From: Streptomyces sp. Ru71
GTDB lineage: Bacteria > Actinomycetota > Actinomycetes > Streptomycetales > Streptomycetaceae
DNA: 44,936 bases
Direction of reading: 5' to 3'
NCBI RefSeq assembly: GCF_002920535.1
Contig: NZ_PQSS01000061.1
Location: 1 to 44,936, forward strand
In this document: piece after piece, positions 7,784 to 15,803 of the stretch
How the letters are laid out: every line of letters begins with the position of its first letter
Numbering within the stretch: the stretch's first letter is position 1
Position numbers and translations under genes: made by a program
Notes under the pieces: model-generated
What the model saw: only the letters and a program-made list of their open reading frames with translations
Databases searched by the model: none
What the model was told of the DNA's origin: nothing

Positions 7784-8137
7784 TCAGGCCCGGGTGAGCC
7801 GGGCGGCGATCCCGTGGCCGATCAGCAAATAAATGATGGCCGGCAGGCCATAATTGAGGACGACGCGTAGGCCATCTGTGTCCATCGTGAAAATGTCCTG
7901 CGCCCATCCGGAGAGCCAGTCGGCCGCGCCGTGCACGAATTCGACGAAAGCGTTGCCCTCGTTGGCGCCGAGGAGGTGGAGCACCACCCACAGGACGAGC
8001 AGACCGGCCGCCACGTCGGCGATCGTGCAGATCGTGAGGGCCGCGCGACGTGCGGTGTCGTGGCTGCGCGGGGCGCCGCCGGGCGGCGGCGGCTGGTCGT
8101 GGACGGGGTATCCGGAAAGCGGGTCGGTGCTGTTCAC
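7784..8137 (-). CDS. small two-helix membrane protein
   Basis: This 117-residue protein has a Pro-rich cytoplasmic N-terminus (HDQPPPPGGAPRSHD). Two membrane segments follow: LTICTIADVAAGLLVLWVVL, and VVLNYGLPAIIYLLIG near the C-terminus. The segment between them (EFVHGAADWLSGWAQDIF) is amphipathic. It resembles small actinobacterial integral-membrane proteins of unknown role. The GTG at 8137 has no clear ribosome site, so the start is uncertain. Confidence 0.65.
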   Translation of the reverse strand: MNSTDPLSGYPVHDQPPPPGGAPRSHDTARRAALTICTIADVAAGLLVLWVVLHLLGANEGNAFVEFVHGAADWLSGWAQDIFTMDTDGLRVVLNYGLPAIIYLLIGHGIAARLTRA

Positions 8138-8249
8138 AGGGGAATCCGATCTGATGCGATGCCGGGGCCGTGCCCCATTTCCTCCTTCTTCTGCGTCCCG
8201 TAATCACCACTGCGTTACACCCCGCCGTCAAGGCGCCACATTTCCCGGC

Positions 8250-9215
8250 CTATTCGGGCACGTGCCCCCATGTCGGCATCCGCGGCACCGCGGTGAGCCG
8301 CGGGAAGGAACGGGCGGCCGCCAGGAATGCGAGCGTGGTCAGCACGAACGGCCAGGTGAACGCGTGACCCCCGGCCGGGGCGAACAGGGCGGCCACGGCG
8401 GGTGTCACGGCGGTCGCGGTCGCCGCGCCGAGCAGGGCGTACAGCAGGGTGCGCCAGCTCGCCGCGAGGAACACCCCGCACAGGGCCGACGCGGCGAGCA
8501 CCGCGCTGTACCCGGCCGTCCCGTCCGCGATCCGCGCGGCCGGCAGACCGAGGGCCCAGGCGGTCAGCACGCCCGTCGCACTGCCGGCGCAGACGACGAG
8601 TCCGGCGACCCGGCTCACCAGGAAGACGCCCGCGAGCAGCAGCGCCCCGGCGAACCACTCGTCGAGGAAGAAGACCTGCGACACATTGCGGAAGAAGCCC
8701 TGCCACAGCTCACCGGGCCGCAGGGCGGTCGGTCCCGAGGCGGCGCGCGGGAACGCGGCCAGGGTGTCTCCGTGCGGCCAGATCCGCCGGAAGGCGGGTG
8801 CGGCGAGGGTGACCGCGCTCGCCAGGAGACAGAACGGCGCGGTCAGCGGCGGCAGCTGCCACACCCGCAGCAGCCGGGCCACCGCGGCCGTGACGACGGT
8901 GACGACGACACAGCCCGCGGCGGCCACCAGCGCCGTGGACAGCCGGCCCGCGCCGAGGAACACCGCACAGCACAGCGAGAACAGGCAGGAGTTGAAGCCT
9001 TCGAGGCCGGCCTCGACCCGCTCGCGCGCCACGCCGAGCAGACGCGCGCCGGCGGCCCCCAGCGCCGCCCCGCCGAGCCCGTATGCGCCATAGCGCCAGT
9101 CGGCCGCGGCCAGCGCCACGCAGAAGACGGCCCCCGCCCACGCGCTGCGCAGGAACATGACCTGACCCACCCCGCGCAGCGACTGCACGCCCCGCGCTCT
9201 CGACAGTGTCGACAT
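8250..9215 (-). CDS. urea transporter (UT/SLC14 family)
   Basis: This 321-residue integral membrane protein carries the two pseudo-repeats of the UT family. Repeat one has GLEGFNSCLFSLCCAVFL and LPPLTAPFCLLA. Repeat two has GYSAVLAASALCGVF and FTWPFVLTTLAF. In between, GFFRNVSQVFFLDEWFAGAL is the family-typical linker segment. UT proteins are passive, selective urea channels. No urease genes are in the window, so it would feed urea to enzymes encoded elsewhere. ATG 9215 opens the frame. The ribosome site is weak, and the upstream 9216-9300 region is A/T-rich and promoter-like. Confidence 0.88.
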   Translation of the reverse strand: MSTLSRARGVQSLRGVGQVMFLRSAWAGAVFCVALAAADWRYGAYGLGGAALGAAGARLLGVARERVEAGLEGFNSCLFSLCCAVFLGAGRLSTALVAAAGCVVVTVVTAAVARLLRVWQLPPLTAPFCLLASAVTLAAPAFRRIWPHGDTLAAFPRAASGPTALRPGELWQGFFRNVSQVFFLDEWFAGALLLAGVFLVSRVAGLVVCAGSATGVLTAWALGLPAARIADGTAGYSAVLAASALCGVFLAASWRTLLYALLGAATATAVTPAVAALFAPAGGHAFTWPFVLTTLAFLAAARSFPRLTAVPRMPTWGHVPE

Positions 9216-9362
9216 TTTTCATTTTTCCGCTTCGTGGAATTAATTTTCCTCCATACGATACAGAACGTCCGGGCCTGGGGGCAGGTGGCCGACGGCGCAC
9301 TGGGCCCGCGCGGCCCCAACGGCGAAGATGGGGGCCTGACTTCTTCCGTGAGGTGGTGGCCC

Positions 9363-10559
9363 GTGAGCATCGTCGATCTCGCCGCACTGGGTGAGTCCTT
9401 CACCCGCGACCCGTATCCGGTGTACGCGCGGCTGCGGGAACAGGGCCCCGTCCACCGCATCCGGATGCCCGAGGGAGGCGCCCTGGCCTGGCTCGTCGTC
9501 GGTTACGAGGCCGGGCGCGCGACACTCGCCGACCCCAGGCTGTCCAAGGACTGGAGCAAGGCGTCCCCCTCGCTGCCGATCGGGGCCGTCTCCTCCGGAA
9601 TGCACATGCTCAGGGCCGACCCGCCGGACCACACGCGCCTGCGCAAGCTGGTGGCCCGCGAGTTCACCCCGCGCCGGGTGGAGGAACTCGCCCCGCGCAT
9701 CCAGAAGACCACCGACGAGCTGCTGGACCGGATGCTCGCCGCGCCCGGCGGACGTGCCGACCTGGTCGAGGCGCTGTCCTTCCCGCTGCCGATCTCCGTG
9801 ATCTGCGAGCTCCTCGGCGTGCCGGACCTGGACCGGGAGTCCTTCCGCACCTGGTCGAACGACGCGCTCGGCGCCGTGGACCCGCAGGTGCGCAAGGCGG
9901 CGGCCGCATCGATGGCCCGCTATCTGGCCGAGCTGGTCGAGGGCAAGCGGCAGCGCTCCGGCAGCGACCTGCTGAGCGCGCTGATCCACAGTTCCGACGA
10001 CGACGGCGACCGGCTGTCGCACGACGAACTGATCGGCATGGCCTGGCTGTTGCTCGTCGCGGGCCACGAGACCACCGTGAACCTGATCTCCAACGGTGTC
10101 CTCGCCCTGCTCACGCACCCTGAGCAACTGGCGGCGCTGAGGGCGGACCTGGGCCTCATCGACGACGCGGTCGAGGAGATGCTGCGCTACGACGGTCCGG
10201 TGGAGACGCCCACCTACCGCTTCACCGTGGACCCGGTGACGATCGGCGACACGCTCGTGCCCGGAGGCGGCGAACTGGTGCTGGTCGCCATGGCCGACGC
10301 CAACCGCGATCCCGGGCGCTTCGAGAACGCCGACCGCTTCGACATCTCCCGGGACGCCCGCGGCCATGTGGCCTTCGGTCACGGCATCCACTACTGCCTG
10401 GGGGCGCCGCTGGCCCGGCTGGAGGCACGCGTCGCGATCAGGACCCTGCTGGAGCGCTGCCCCGACCTGGCCCTGGACATCCATCCGGCGGCGATCACCT
10501 GGCGCCCGGGCATGCTGATCCGGGGCCCGCGGAGCCTGCCCGTGCGGTTCGGGGGCTAA
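9363..10559 (+). CDS. cytochrome P450 (CYP107-like)
   Basis: This 398-residue bacterial class I P450 has every core motif. AGHETT is in the I helix and EEMLRYDGP carries the ExxR region. The heme-binding loop FGHGIHYCLGAPLARLE has the thiolate Cys at 345. The N-terminus (DPYPVYARLREQGPVHRI) matches CYP107/CYP105-like soluble enzymes that hydroxylate macrolides or xenobiotics. The GTG at 9363 is used because GAGGTGG lies 5-11 bases upstream; the longer open frame to 7854 is shadow. No ferredoxin or reductase gene adjoins it, so electrons must come from elsewhere. Substrate not predictable. Confidence 0.93.
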   Translation: MSIVDLAALGESFTRDPYPVYARLREQGPVHRIRMPEGGALAWLVVGYEAGRATLADPRLSKDWSKASPSLPIGAVSSGMHMLRADPPDHTRLRKLVAREFTPRRVEELAPRIQKTTDELLDRMLAAPGGRADLVEALSFPLPISVICELLGVPDLDRESFRTWSNDALGAVDPQVRKAAAASMARYLAELVEGKRQRSGSDLLSALIHSSDDDGDRLSHDELIGMAWLLLVAGHETTVNLISNGVLALLTHPEQLAALRADLGLIDDAVEEMLRYDGPVETPTYRFTVDPVTIGDTLVPGGGELVLVAMADANRDPGRFENADRFDISRDARGHVAFGHGIHYCLGAPLARLEARVAIRTLLERCPDLALDIHPAAITWRPGMLIRGPRSLPVRFGG

Positions 10560-10597
10560 CCGGGGCGGGGGCCTCCCGGCGGCCGGGTCGGCGGGCC

Positions 10598-10629
10598 ACG
10601 CGCACCCGCGGCCGGCCGGGGGTGCGCGT
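10598..10629. terminator. hairpin between the convergent P450 and VOC genes
   Basis: ACGCGCACCC (10598-10607) pairs with GGGTGCGCGT (10620-10629) over a 12-base loop. The convergent gene arrangement suggests bidirectional termination. Confidence 0.65.
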
Positions 10630-10643
10630 ACCGTGCCTCCGGA

Positions 10644-11438
10644 TCAGCGGGGGGCGGGGGTGAGCAGTACGAAGTCCGCCTTCGACGGGTCCAGGCAGAC
10701 GGCGAGTCTGCCGACGCCCTCGACGTCCGCCGGCGGCATCTGCACGCTGCCGCCGCCGTCGGTGACCTTGGCGACCGCGGCGTCGCAGTCGACGACGTCG
10801 AAGACGGGGTGCCAGTACGGGCGGCCGCCCGCCAGGGCGAGGTCCTGCGGACGTACCTGCATCAGACCGCCCTGCATACGCTCCTCCGGGAGCCCGGCCG
10901 GGGTGATGAGGGTGTACGTGCCGCCCCCGCCGCCGGGCATCTCCATGTCGCCGTACTGCCAGCCGAAGACGCTGCCGTAGAACTCCTTCGCGGCGGCGGC
11001 GTCGCTCGTGTAGAGCTCCGTCCAGGACAACGAGCCCGGGGCGTCGGTCAGTTCGAAGCCGGCGTTGCGCCCGGGCTGCCACACGGCGAACTGGCCGCCC
11101 AGCGGGTCGCTGTACTGCGCCATGCTGCCCCACTCGCCGAGGTCCCGCGGGGCGACGCGCACCGTGCCGCCGGCCCGCTCCACGGCCTGCGTCGTGGCGT
11201 TCGCGTCGTCGACGCAGAAGTAGATCATCCAGGCCGACCGGGCGCCCTCCTCGGTCAGCTTGCCGAGCCCCGCGACGGTCTTGCCGTCCTTGCGCAGCGT
11301 CCCGCCCTCCATGTCGCCGCCCATCGGCTCGAACTCCCACCCGAGCACCGCGCCGTAGAAGGCCGCGGCGGCCTTGACGTCCGGAGCGCCGAGGTCGATC
11401 CAGCAGGGCGAGCCGGGGACGAGGTCAGTGGTGATCAC
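10644..11438 (-). CDS. tandem VOC-domain protein (glyoxalase/bleomycin-resistance fold)
   Basis: This 264-residue protein consists of two VOC domains. The first opens GSPCWIDLGAPDVKAAAAFYGAVLGWEF and the second opens PGSLSWTELYTSDAAAAKEFYGSVFGW. Each would supply paired beta-alpha-beta-beta-beta modules and a metal site. The GTG at 11438 follows GAAGGGAA. Two-domain VOC proteins of this kind are common in Streptomyces; some act as hydroxylases or dioxygenases, others as binding proteins. The substrate is unknown. It is divergent from the SDR gene, with 148 bases between starts. Confidence 0.85.
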   Translation of the reverse strand: MITTDLVPGSPCWIDLGAPDVKAAAAFYGAVLGWEFEPMGGDMEGGTLRKDGKTVAGLGKLTEEGARSAWMIYFCVDDANATTQAVERAGGTVRVAPRDLGEWGSMAQYSDPLGGQFAVWQPGRNAGFELTDAPGSLSWTELYTSDAAAAKEFYGSVFGWQYGDMEMPGGGGGTYTLITPAGLPEERMQGGLMQVRPQDLALAGGRPYWHPVFDVVDCDAAVAKVTDGGGSVQMPPADVEGVGRLAVCLDPSKADFVLLTPAPR

Positions 11439-11586
11439 GGCGGTTCCCTTCGGTAGTTCCTCTGCGACCCAGAGTGACACCCGCCACTGACAATCGCTCG
11501 CCGAGGCGCCCCGGCGAGCAACCGTGCCCGGACCGGCGGTGGCATGATCGACTCGGTCTGTCGGACGAGCGGAGGGATCTGGTCGT

Positions 11587-12303
11587 ATGTCGGGAAGGAC
11601 CGTGCTGATCACCGGCGCGTCGAAGGGCATCGGGCTGGCCACGGCGCACCGTCTCGCCGGACGCGGGGACCTGGTGCTGGGCATCGCCCGGTCCCGCCCG
11701 GACGGGGACTTCCCGGGCGTGCTGTACCGGTGCGACCTCGCCGACGAGGAGCGAACGGGGCAGGTGCTGGCGGACATCGCCGCCGAGCACCGGGTGGACG
11801 CGGTCGTCAACAACGTCGGCATCGCCTTGCCCGAGCCGCTGGGTGAGGTCCGACTGGAGAGCCTGCGGTCGGTGTTCGACCTGAACGTCCGCGCCGCCGT
11901 GCAGGTCACGCAGGCGTTCGTCGGCGGCATGCGGGAGCGCGGCTGGGGCCGGATCGTGAACGTGACCAGCCGCTCGGTGTTCGGGGCGCGGCGGCGCAGC
12001 AGCTACGCGGCGGCGAAGAGCGCACTGGTGGGGCTGACCCGGACCTGGGCCCTGGAGCTGGCCGGCGACGGGGTGACGGTGAACGCGGTCGCGCCGGGCC
12101 CGGTGGAGACGGAGCTGTTCCGCGAGTCGCACCCGGTCGGCAGCGAGGAGGAGGCCCGGGTGGTGCGGTCGCTGCCCGTGGGCCGGGTCGGCCGGCCGGA
12201 GGAGGTGGCCGCCGCCATCGCGTTCCTCCTCGGCGAGGACGCCGGCTTCGTCACCGGCCAGATGCTGAACGTGGACGGCGGCGGCAGCATCCCGGGCCGG
12301 TGA
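11587..12303 (+). CDS. short-chain dehydrogenase/reductase
   Basis: This 238-residue classical SDR has the TGASKGIG cofactor motif at residues 10-17. NNVG is a variant of NNAG. The catalytic Tyr140 and Lys144 lie in SSYAAAKSA, and APGPVETEL and GQMLNVDGGGS form the C-terminal family signature. It is FabG-like in length and motif order. Residues after strand two (IARSRPDGDF) suggest NADP preference, though only weakly. It stands alone and is convergent with the flavin reductase gene. A role in a secondary pathway cannot be assigned. Confidence 0.92.
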   Translation: MSGRTVLITGASKGIGLATAHRLAGRGDLVLGIARSRPDGDFPGVLYRCDLADEERTGQVLADIAAEHRVDAVVNNVGIALPEPLGEVRLESLRSVFDLNVRAAVQVTQAFVGGMRERGWGRIVNVTSRSVFGARRRSSYAAAKSALVGLTRTWALELAGDGVTVNAVAPGPVETELFRESHPVGSEEEARVVRSLPVGRVGRPEEVAAAIAFLLGEDAGFVTGQMLNVDGGGSIPGR

Positions 12304-12357
12304 ACGGCCAGGACCGCTGAAGGGGCACCGGAAGCGGGACCGGGCTCCCCGGCCGGT

Positions 12358-12843
12358 TCAGCCCGCCGGATGCCCCGGGTCGATGTCCAGGGTGTCGCGC
12401 AGGCGCAGCAGCGGGGCCTGCGTGTCGCGGGTGCCCCAGCGCTCGGGTTCCAGGACGAAGCAGACGTGGTCGCCGCCGTCGAGCTGCCCGCACACCGTGC
12501 CCACGAACCAGGCGGCGGCGTCCTGGAGCACGACCGCGTCCTCGCCCTCGTGGCGCCAGCGCGCCCGCGCGAACTTGTCGACCCGGTCGCCGGTCTCCCC
12601 GCCGAACAGGGCGGCCAGTTCGTGCTGGTCGCGGGTGAGCAGGTGGACGGTGAGCCGGTCGGCGGCGCGGGCGACGCCGTAGGTGTGGTTGGCCTTGGAC
12701 AGCCACACCGCGTACCGCACCGGCCGGATGGAGCACTGCGCGGAGAAGCCGACCAGGCATCCCGAGCGTTCCTCGCCCGAGGCGGCGGTGACCACGCACA
12801 TCTCGGGGTTCAGCCGGTCCATGAACGCGTCGGCGTCCGTCAT
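12358..12843 (-). CDS. flavin reductase family protein
   Basis: This 161-residue protein has the FMN-binding split-barrel pattern of flavin reductases of the HpaC/ActVB type: MDRLNPEMCVVTAASGEERSG, LVGFSAQCSIRPVRYAVWLSK and FGGETGDRVDKFA. These enzymes reduce free FMN/FAD with NAD(P)H to feed two-component monooxygenases. The family-typical DRVDKF and the following acidic VGTVCGQLDGGDH stretch are present. ATG 12843 follows GAGGGAC. No partner monooxygenase is adjacent. Confidence 0.85.
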   Translation of the reverse strand: MTDADAFMDRLNPEMCVVTAASGEERSGCLVGFSAQCSIRPVRYAVWLSKANHTYGVARAADRLTVHLLTRDQHELAALFGGETGDRVDKFARARWRHEGEDAVVLQDAAAWFVGTVCGQLDGGDHVCFVLEPERWGTRDTQAPLLRLRDTLDIDPGHPAG

Positions 12844-12926
12844 GTCCCTCACTCCCTCCCTGGCGGCCGCTGGGCCGCACGGCACGTCACGGGGCCGCTG
12901 AGCCGCACGGCACCCCAACGGCCACC

Positions 12927-13667
12927 CTACGGGTGGTGGCGGCCCGGGGTGTGGCCGAAGGTGCGCCGGAAGACGTCGATGAACGCGCTGGCGGACGACC
13001 AGCCGCAGCGGTGCGCCACCGTCGTCACTGGCGTGTCCTCGGCCAGCAGTACCAGCGCGTGGTGGAGCCGGACCTGGGTGCGCCACTGCGGGAAGGTCAT
13101 GCCGAGTTCGCCGCGGAAGAGGCGGGAGAGCGTGCGTTCACCGGCTCCGACCTCGCGGCCGAGTTCGGCGAGGCTCCGGCCGTCGGACGGATCGGCGCGC
13201 AGCAGTGCGCACACGGCCCGCAGCCGGGGTTCGGCCGGCATGGGCAGGTGCAGCGGCTGCTGGGGCGCGGCCCGCACCTGGTCGAGCAGGACGGCCAGCA
13301 GGCGCCGGCGCTCGGGTGTGTCGGCGGCGGGGGCCCGGGTGCAGGCGATGATCAGCTCGCGCAGCAGCGGGCTGACGCTGAGCACGGTCGGGGTGTTCAG
13401 GCCGAGCGGGTTGTGGCGGGTGGGCAGACCGAGCAGGTGCAGTTCGAGGTCGCCGTGGGCCTGGTGGGCGTGCACGGTGCCGGCCGGGATCCACAGCGCC
13501 CGGGTGGCGGGGGCGATCCAGGAGCCCGCGTCGGTGGTGACCGCCACGACCCCGCGCCCCGCGTAGGCGATCTGGTGGTCCTCGTGCCGGTGGGCGTCGA
13601 TCTCTGCGCCGGGGGCCAGGCGCTGGGTGCGGGTCGGCGCGATGGGGGTGTGGCGGATCTCCGTCAT
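12927..13667 (-). CDS. AraC-family regulator with N-terminal cupin
   Basis: A 246-residue regulator. Residues 1-120 are an AraC_binding cupin (APGAEIDAHRHEDHQIAYAGRG, WIPAGTVHAHQAHG). The C-terminal part has the two helix-turn-helix units (RSLAELGREVGAGERTLSRLF and TPVTTVAHRCGWSSASAFIDVFRRTFG), ending in the usual GxTPGR tail. It is divergent from the efflux gene, with 54 bases between starts. That is the standard arrangement for an AraC regulator controlling an MFS drug exporter. ATG 13667 is preferred; longer frames add shadow residues. Confidence 0.9.
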   Translation of the reverse strand: MTEIRHTPIAPTRTQRLAPGAEIDAHRHEDHQIAYAGRGVVAVTTDAGSWIAPATRALWIPAGTVHAHQAHGDLELHLLGLPTRHNPLGLNTPTVLSVSPLLRELIIACTRAPAADTPERRRLLAVLLDQVRAAPQQPLHLPMPAEPRLRAVCALLRADPSDGRSLAELGREVGAGERTLSRLFRGELGMTFPQWRTQVRLHHALVLLAEDTPVTTVAHRCGWSSASAFIDVFRRTFGHTPGRHHP

Positions 13668-13721
13668 CGGTTGGCAGATTATCGGAAGTGCGACACGGGG
13701 CGCGGCGCCGAGCATGGGCGG

Positions 13722-14910
13722 GTGCGAAGGAATGCATCGATCACGCTGTTGTCCGTCGGCCACGCCTGTGTCGACGTCTATCAGGGGGCCGTCGCCTCCC
13801 TGGTCCCGTTCTTCGTCGCCGAGCGCGCCTACGGCTATGCCGCGGTCTCCGGGATCGTGCTCGCCGCCTCGCTGCTGTCGTCGGTGGCCCAGCCGGTGTT
13901 TCGGGCTGCTCACCGACCGCCGGCCGCTGCCCTGGCTGCTGCCGTGCAGCACACTGCTCGGCGGCCTGGGCGTCGCGCTCAGCGGGCTCGGCGGGTCCTA
14001 CACCGTGACGCTGGCGTTCGTGGCGCTGTCCGGGGTGGGGGTCGCCGCCTACCACCCGGAGTCCGCCCGTGTCGCCCGGCTCGCCTCCCGGGGCAGCCAC
14101 AGCGCGATGGCCTGGTTCTCGCTGGGCGGCAACCTGGGCTTCGCCACCGCTCCCCTGCTGGTCACGGCCGTCGTCGCGCCCGGGGGTCTGCGCTGGACGC
14201 CTCTGCTGGCCGTGCCGGCCGTCGCCGGTGGCCTGCTCTGCCTGCCCGTGCTGCGTGCCCTGCGGCGCGGACGGTCCGGCGCGGCCGGTGCGGCGGTGAC
14301 GGGCGGCCGGGACGACACCGCCTCCTTCGTGAAGCTGTCGTTCGTGGTGGTGTGCCGGTCGGTGGTCTTCACCGGTCTGAGCACCTTCGTGGCGCTGCAC
14401 GTCGAGCAGCGCACGCACGGCGGTACCGCGGCGGGCACGGCCGCGCTGTTCGTGCTGTATCTGGGCGGTGCGGTGGGGTCGGTGCTCGGCGGGAGTCTCG
14501 CCGGACGCTGGGGCCGGGTCACCGTGTCCCGGTGGTCGTACCTGCTCTGCGTCGGCGCGGTCGCGGGCGTGGTCCTGGCGAGCGGTCCGGCCCTGTTCCT
14601 GTTCGTCGCGCTGGCCTCGATCGGTCTGTACGTGCCGTTCTCGCTCCAGGTCACGCTCGGTCAGGACTATCTGCCGAGCCGGATCGGCACCGCGAGCGGC
14701 ATCACCCTCGGGCTGACGGTCAGCGTCGGCGGACTGGCGAGCCCGCTGATCGGCATCCTCGCCGACGCGACCTCGCTGCGCACCGCGCTGACGCCGCTGG
14801 TCCTGATGCCCGCGCTGAGCTGGCTGCTGCTGCGGACCCTGCCGGAACCGGCCCCGGTGGCGGTCTCCACATGGAGCACGGACCGGGAGACGACGGCCTC
14901 CGGCGGGTAA
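13722..14910 (+). pseudogene. MFS efflux transporter (fosmidomycin-resistance-like) with a one-base frameshift
   Basis: GTG 13722 opens a normal MFS N-terminus (LLSVGHACVDVYQGAVASLV, then AASLLSSVAQPVF). That frame then turns into Arg/Ala shadow. The expected continuation, GLLTDRRPLPWLLP onward, is in the next frame to 14910. There it gives about 335 residues of good membrane helices, including GVGVAAYHPESARVARLAS, a signature of Fsr-like exporters. The switch falls at the TTT at 13899-13901, where two Ts would keep frame. This is either a true disruption or a sequencing error. Everything else about the gene looks intact, and the AraC gene next to it is healthy. Confidence 0.85.
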
Positions 14911-14947
14911 CCGTGCAGCGAACCAGTGCCGAGAGTGGGGACCCCGC

Positions 14948-15796
14948 ATGCAGACCGTCACCCTGAACAACGGCGTCGAGATGCCGATCCTCGGCTTCGG
15001 CGTGTACCAGATCCCGCCCGAGCAGACCGAGCGGGCCGTCAGCGACGCCCTCGCCGCCGGCTACCGGTCCCTGGACACCGCTGCCGCCTACGGCAACGAG
15101 GAGGCCGTCGGCCGGGCGATCCGCGCCGGCGGCATCCCGCGCGAGGAGCTGTTCGTCACCACCAAGCTGTGGGTGTCCGACGCCGGCGAGGACAGGGCCC
15201 GGCGCGCGTTCGAGACCTCGCTTCGCAAACTGGGCCTGGACCGGGTCGACCTGTATCTGATCCACCAGCCGTACGGCGACGTCTACGGCTCCTGGCGGGC
15301 CATGGAGCGGCTGCACCGGGAGGGCCTGGCGCGGGCCATCGGCGTGTCCAACTTCTACCCGGACCGCCTGGTCGACCTCATCGACCACAACGAGGTCACC
15401 CCCGCGGTGAACCAGATCGAGACGCATCCGTTCTTCCAGCGCACGGCGTACCAGGAGCTGATGCGCGAGCGCGGGGTGCAGATCGAGTCGTGGGGGCCGT
15501 TCGCCGAGGGCCGCAACAACCTGTTCACCCATCCCGAGCTGACCCGGATCGCCGAGGCGCACGGCAGGTCGGTGGCGCAGGTCGTGCTGCGCTGGCTGAT
15601 CCAGCGGGGCGTCGTCGTGATCCCCAAGTCGGTGCGGGCCGAGCGGATGGCGCAGAACATCGACGTGTTCGACTTCGAGCTGAGCGCGGACGACATGGCG
15701 GCCGTGGCCGCCCTGGACACCGGTGCCTCCGTGTTCTTCGACCACCGCGACCCGGCCATGGTCAGCCGGCTCGGGACCGTCACCCTGGACTCCTGA
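14948..15796 (+). CDS. aldo/keto reductase
   Basis: The 282-residue protein is a full-length NADPH-dependent (alpha/beta)8 aldo/keto reductase of the AKR5/2,5-diketogluconate-reductase type. The catalytic tetrad is visible: Asp in RSLDTAAAYGNE, Tyr in AAYG, Lys in VTTKLWV and His in LIHQPYGD. The phosphate-binding end VVVIPKSVRAERMAQNIDVFDFEL is intact. The gene follows the MFS gene by 37 bases and converges on the SpoIIE gene, with 7 bases between stops. Substrate unknown. Confidence 0.94.
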   Translation: MQTVTLNNGVEMPILGFGVYQIPPEQTERAVSDALAAGYRSLDTAAAYGNEEAVGRAIRAGGIPREELFVTTKLWVSDAGEDRARRAFETSLRKLGLDRVDLYLIHQPYGDVYGSWRAMERLHREGLARAIGVSNFYPDRLVDLIDHNEVTPAVNQIETHPFFQRTAYQELMRERGVQIESWGPFAEGRNNLFTHPELTRIAEAHGRSVAQVVLRWLIQRGVVVIPKSVRAERMAQNIDVFDFELSADDMAAVAALDTGASVFFDHRDPAMVSRLGTVTLDS

Positions 15797-15803
15797 ACGC
15801 TCC

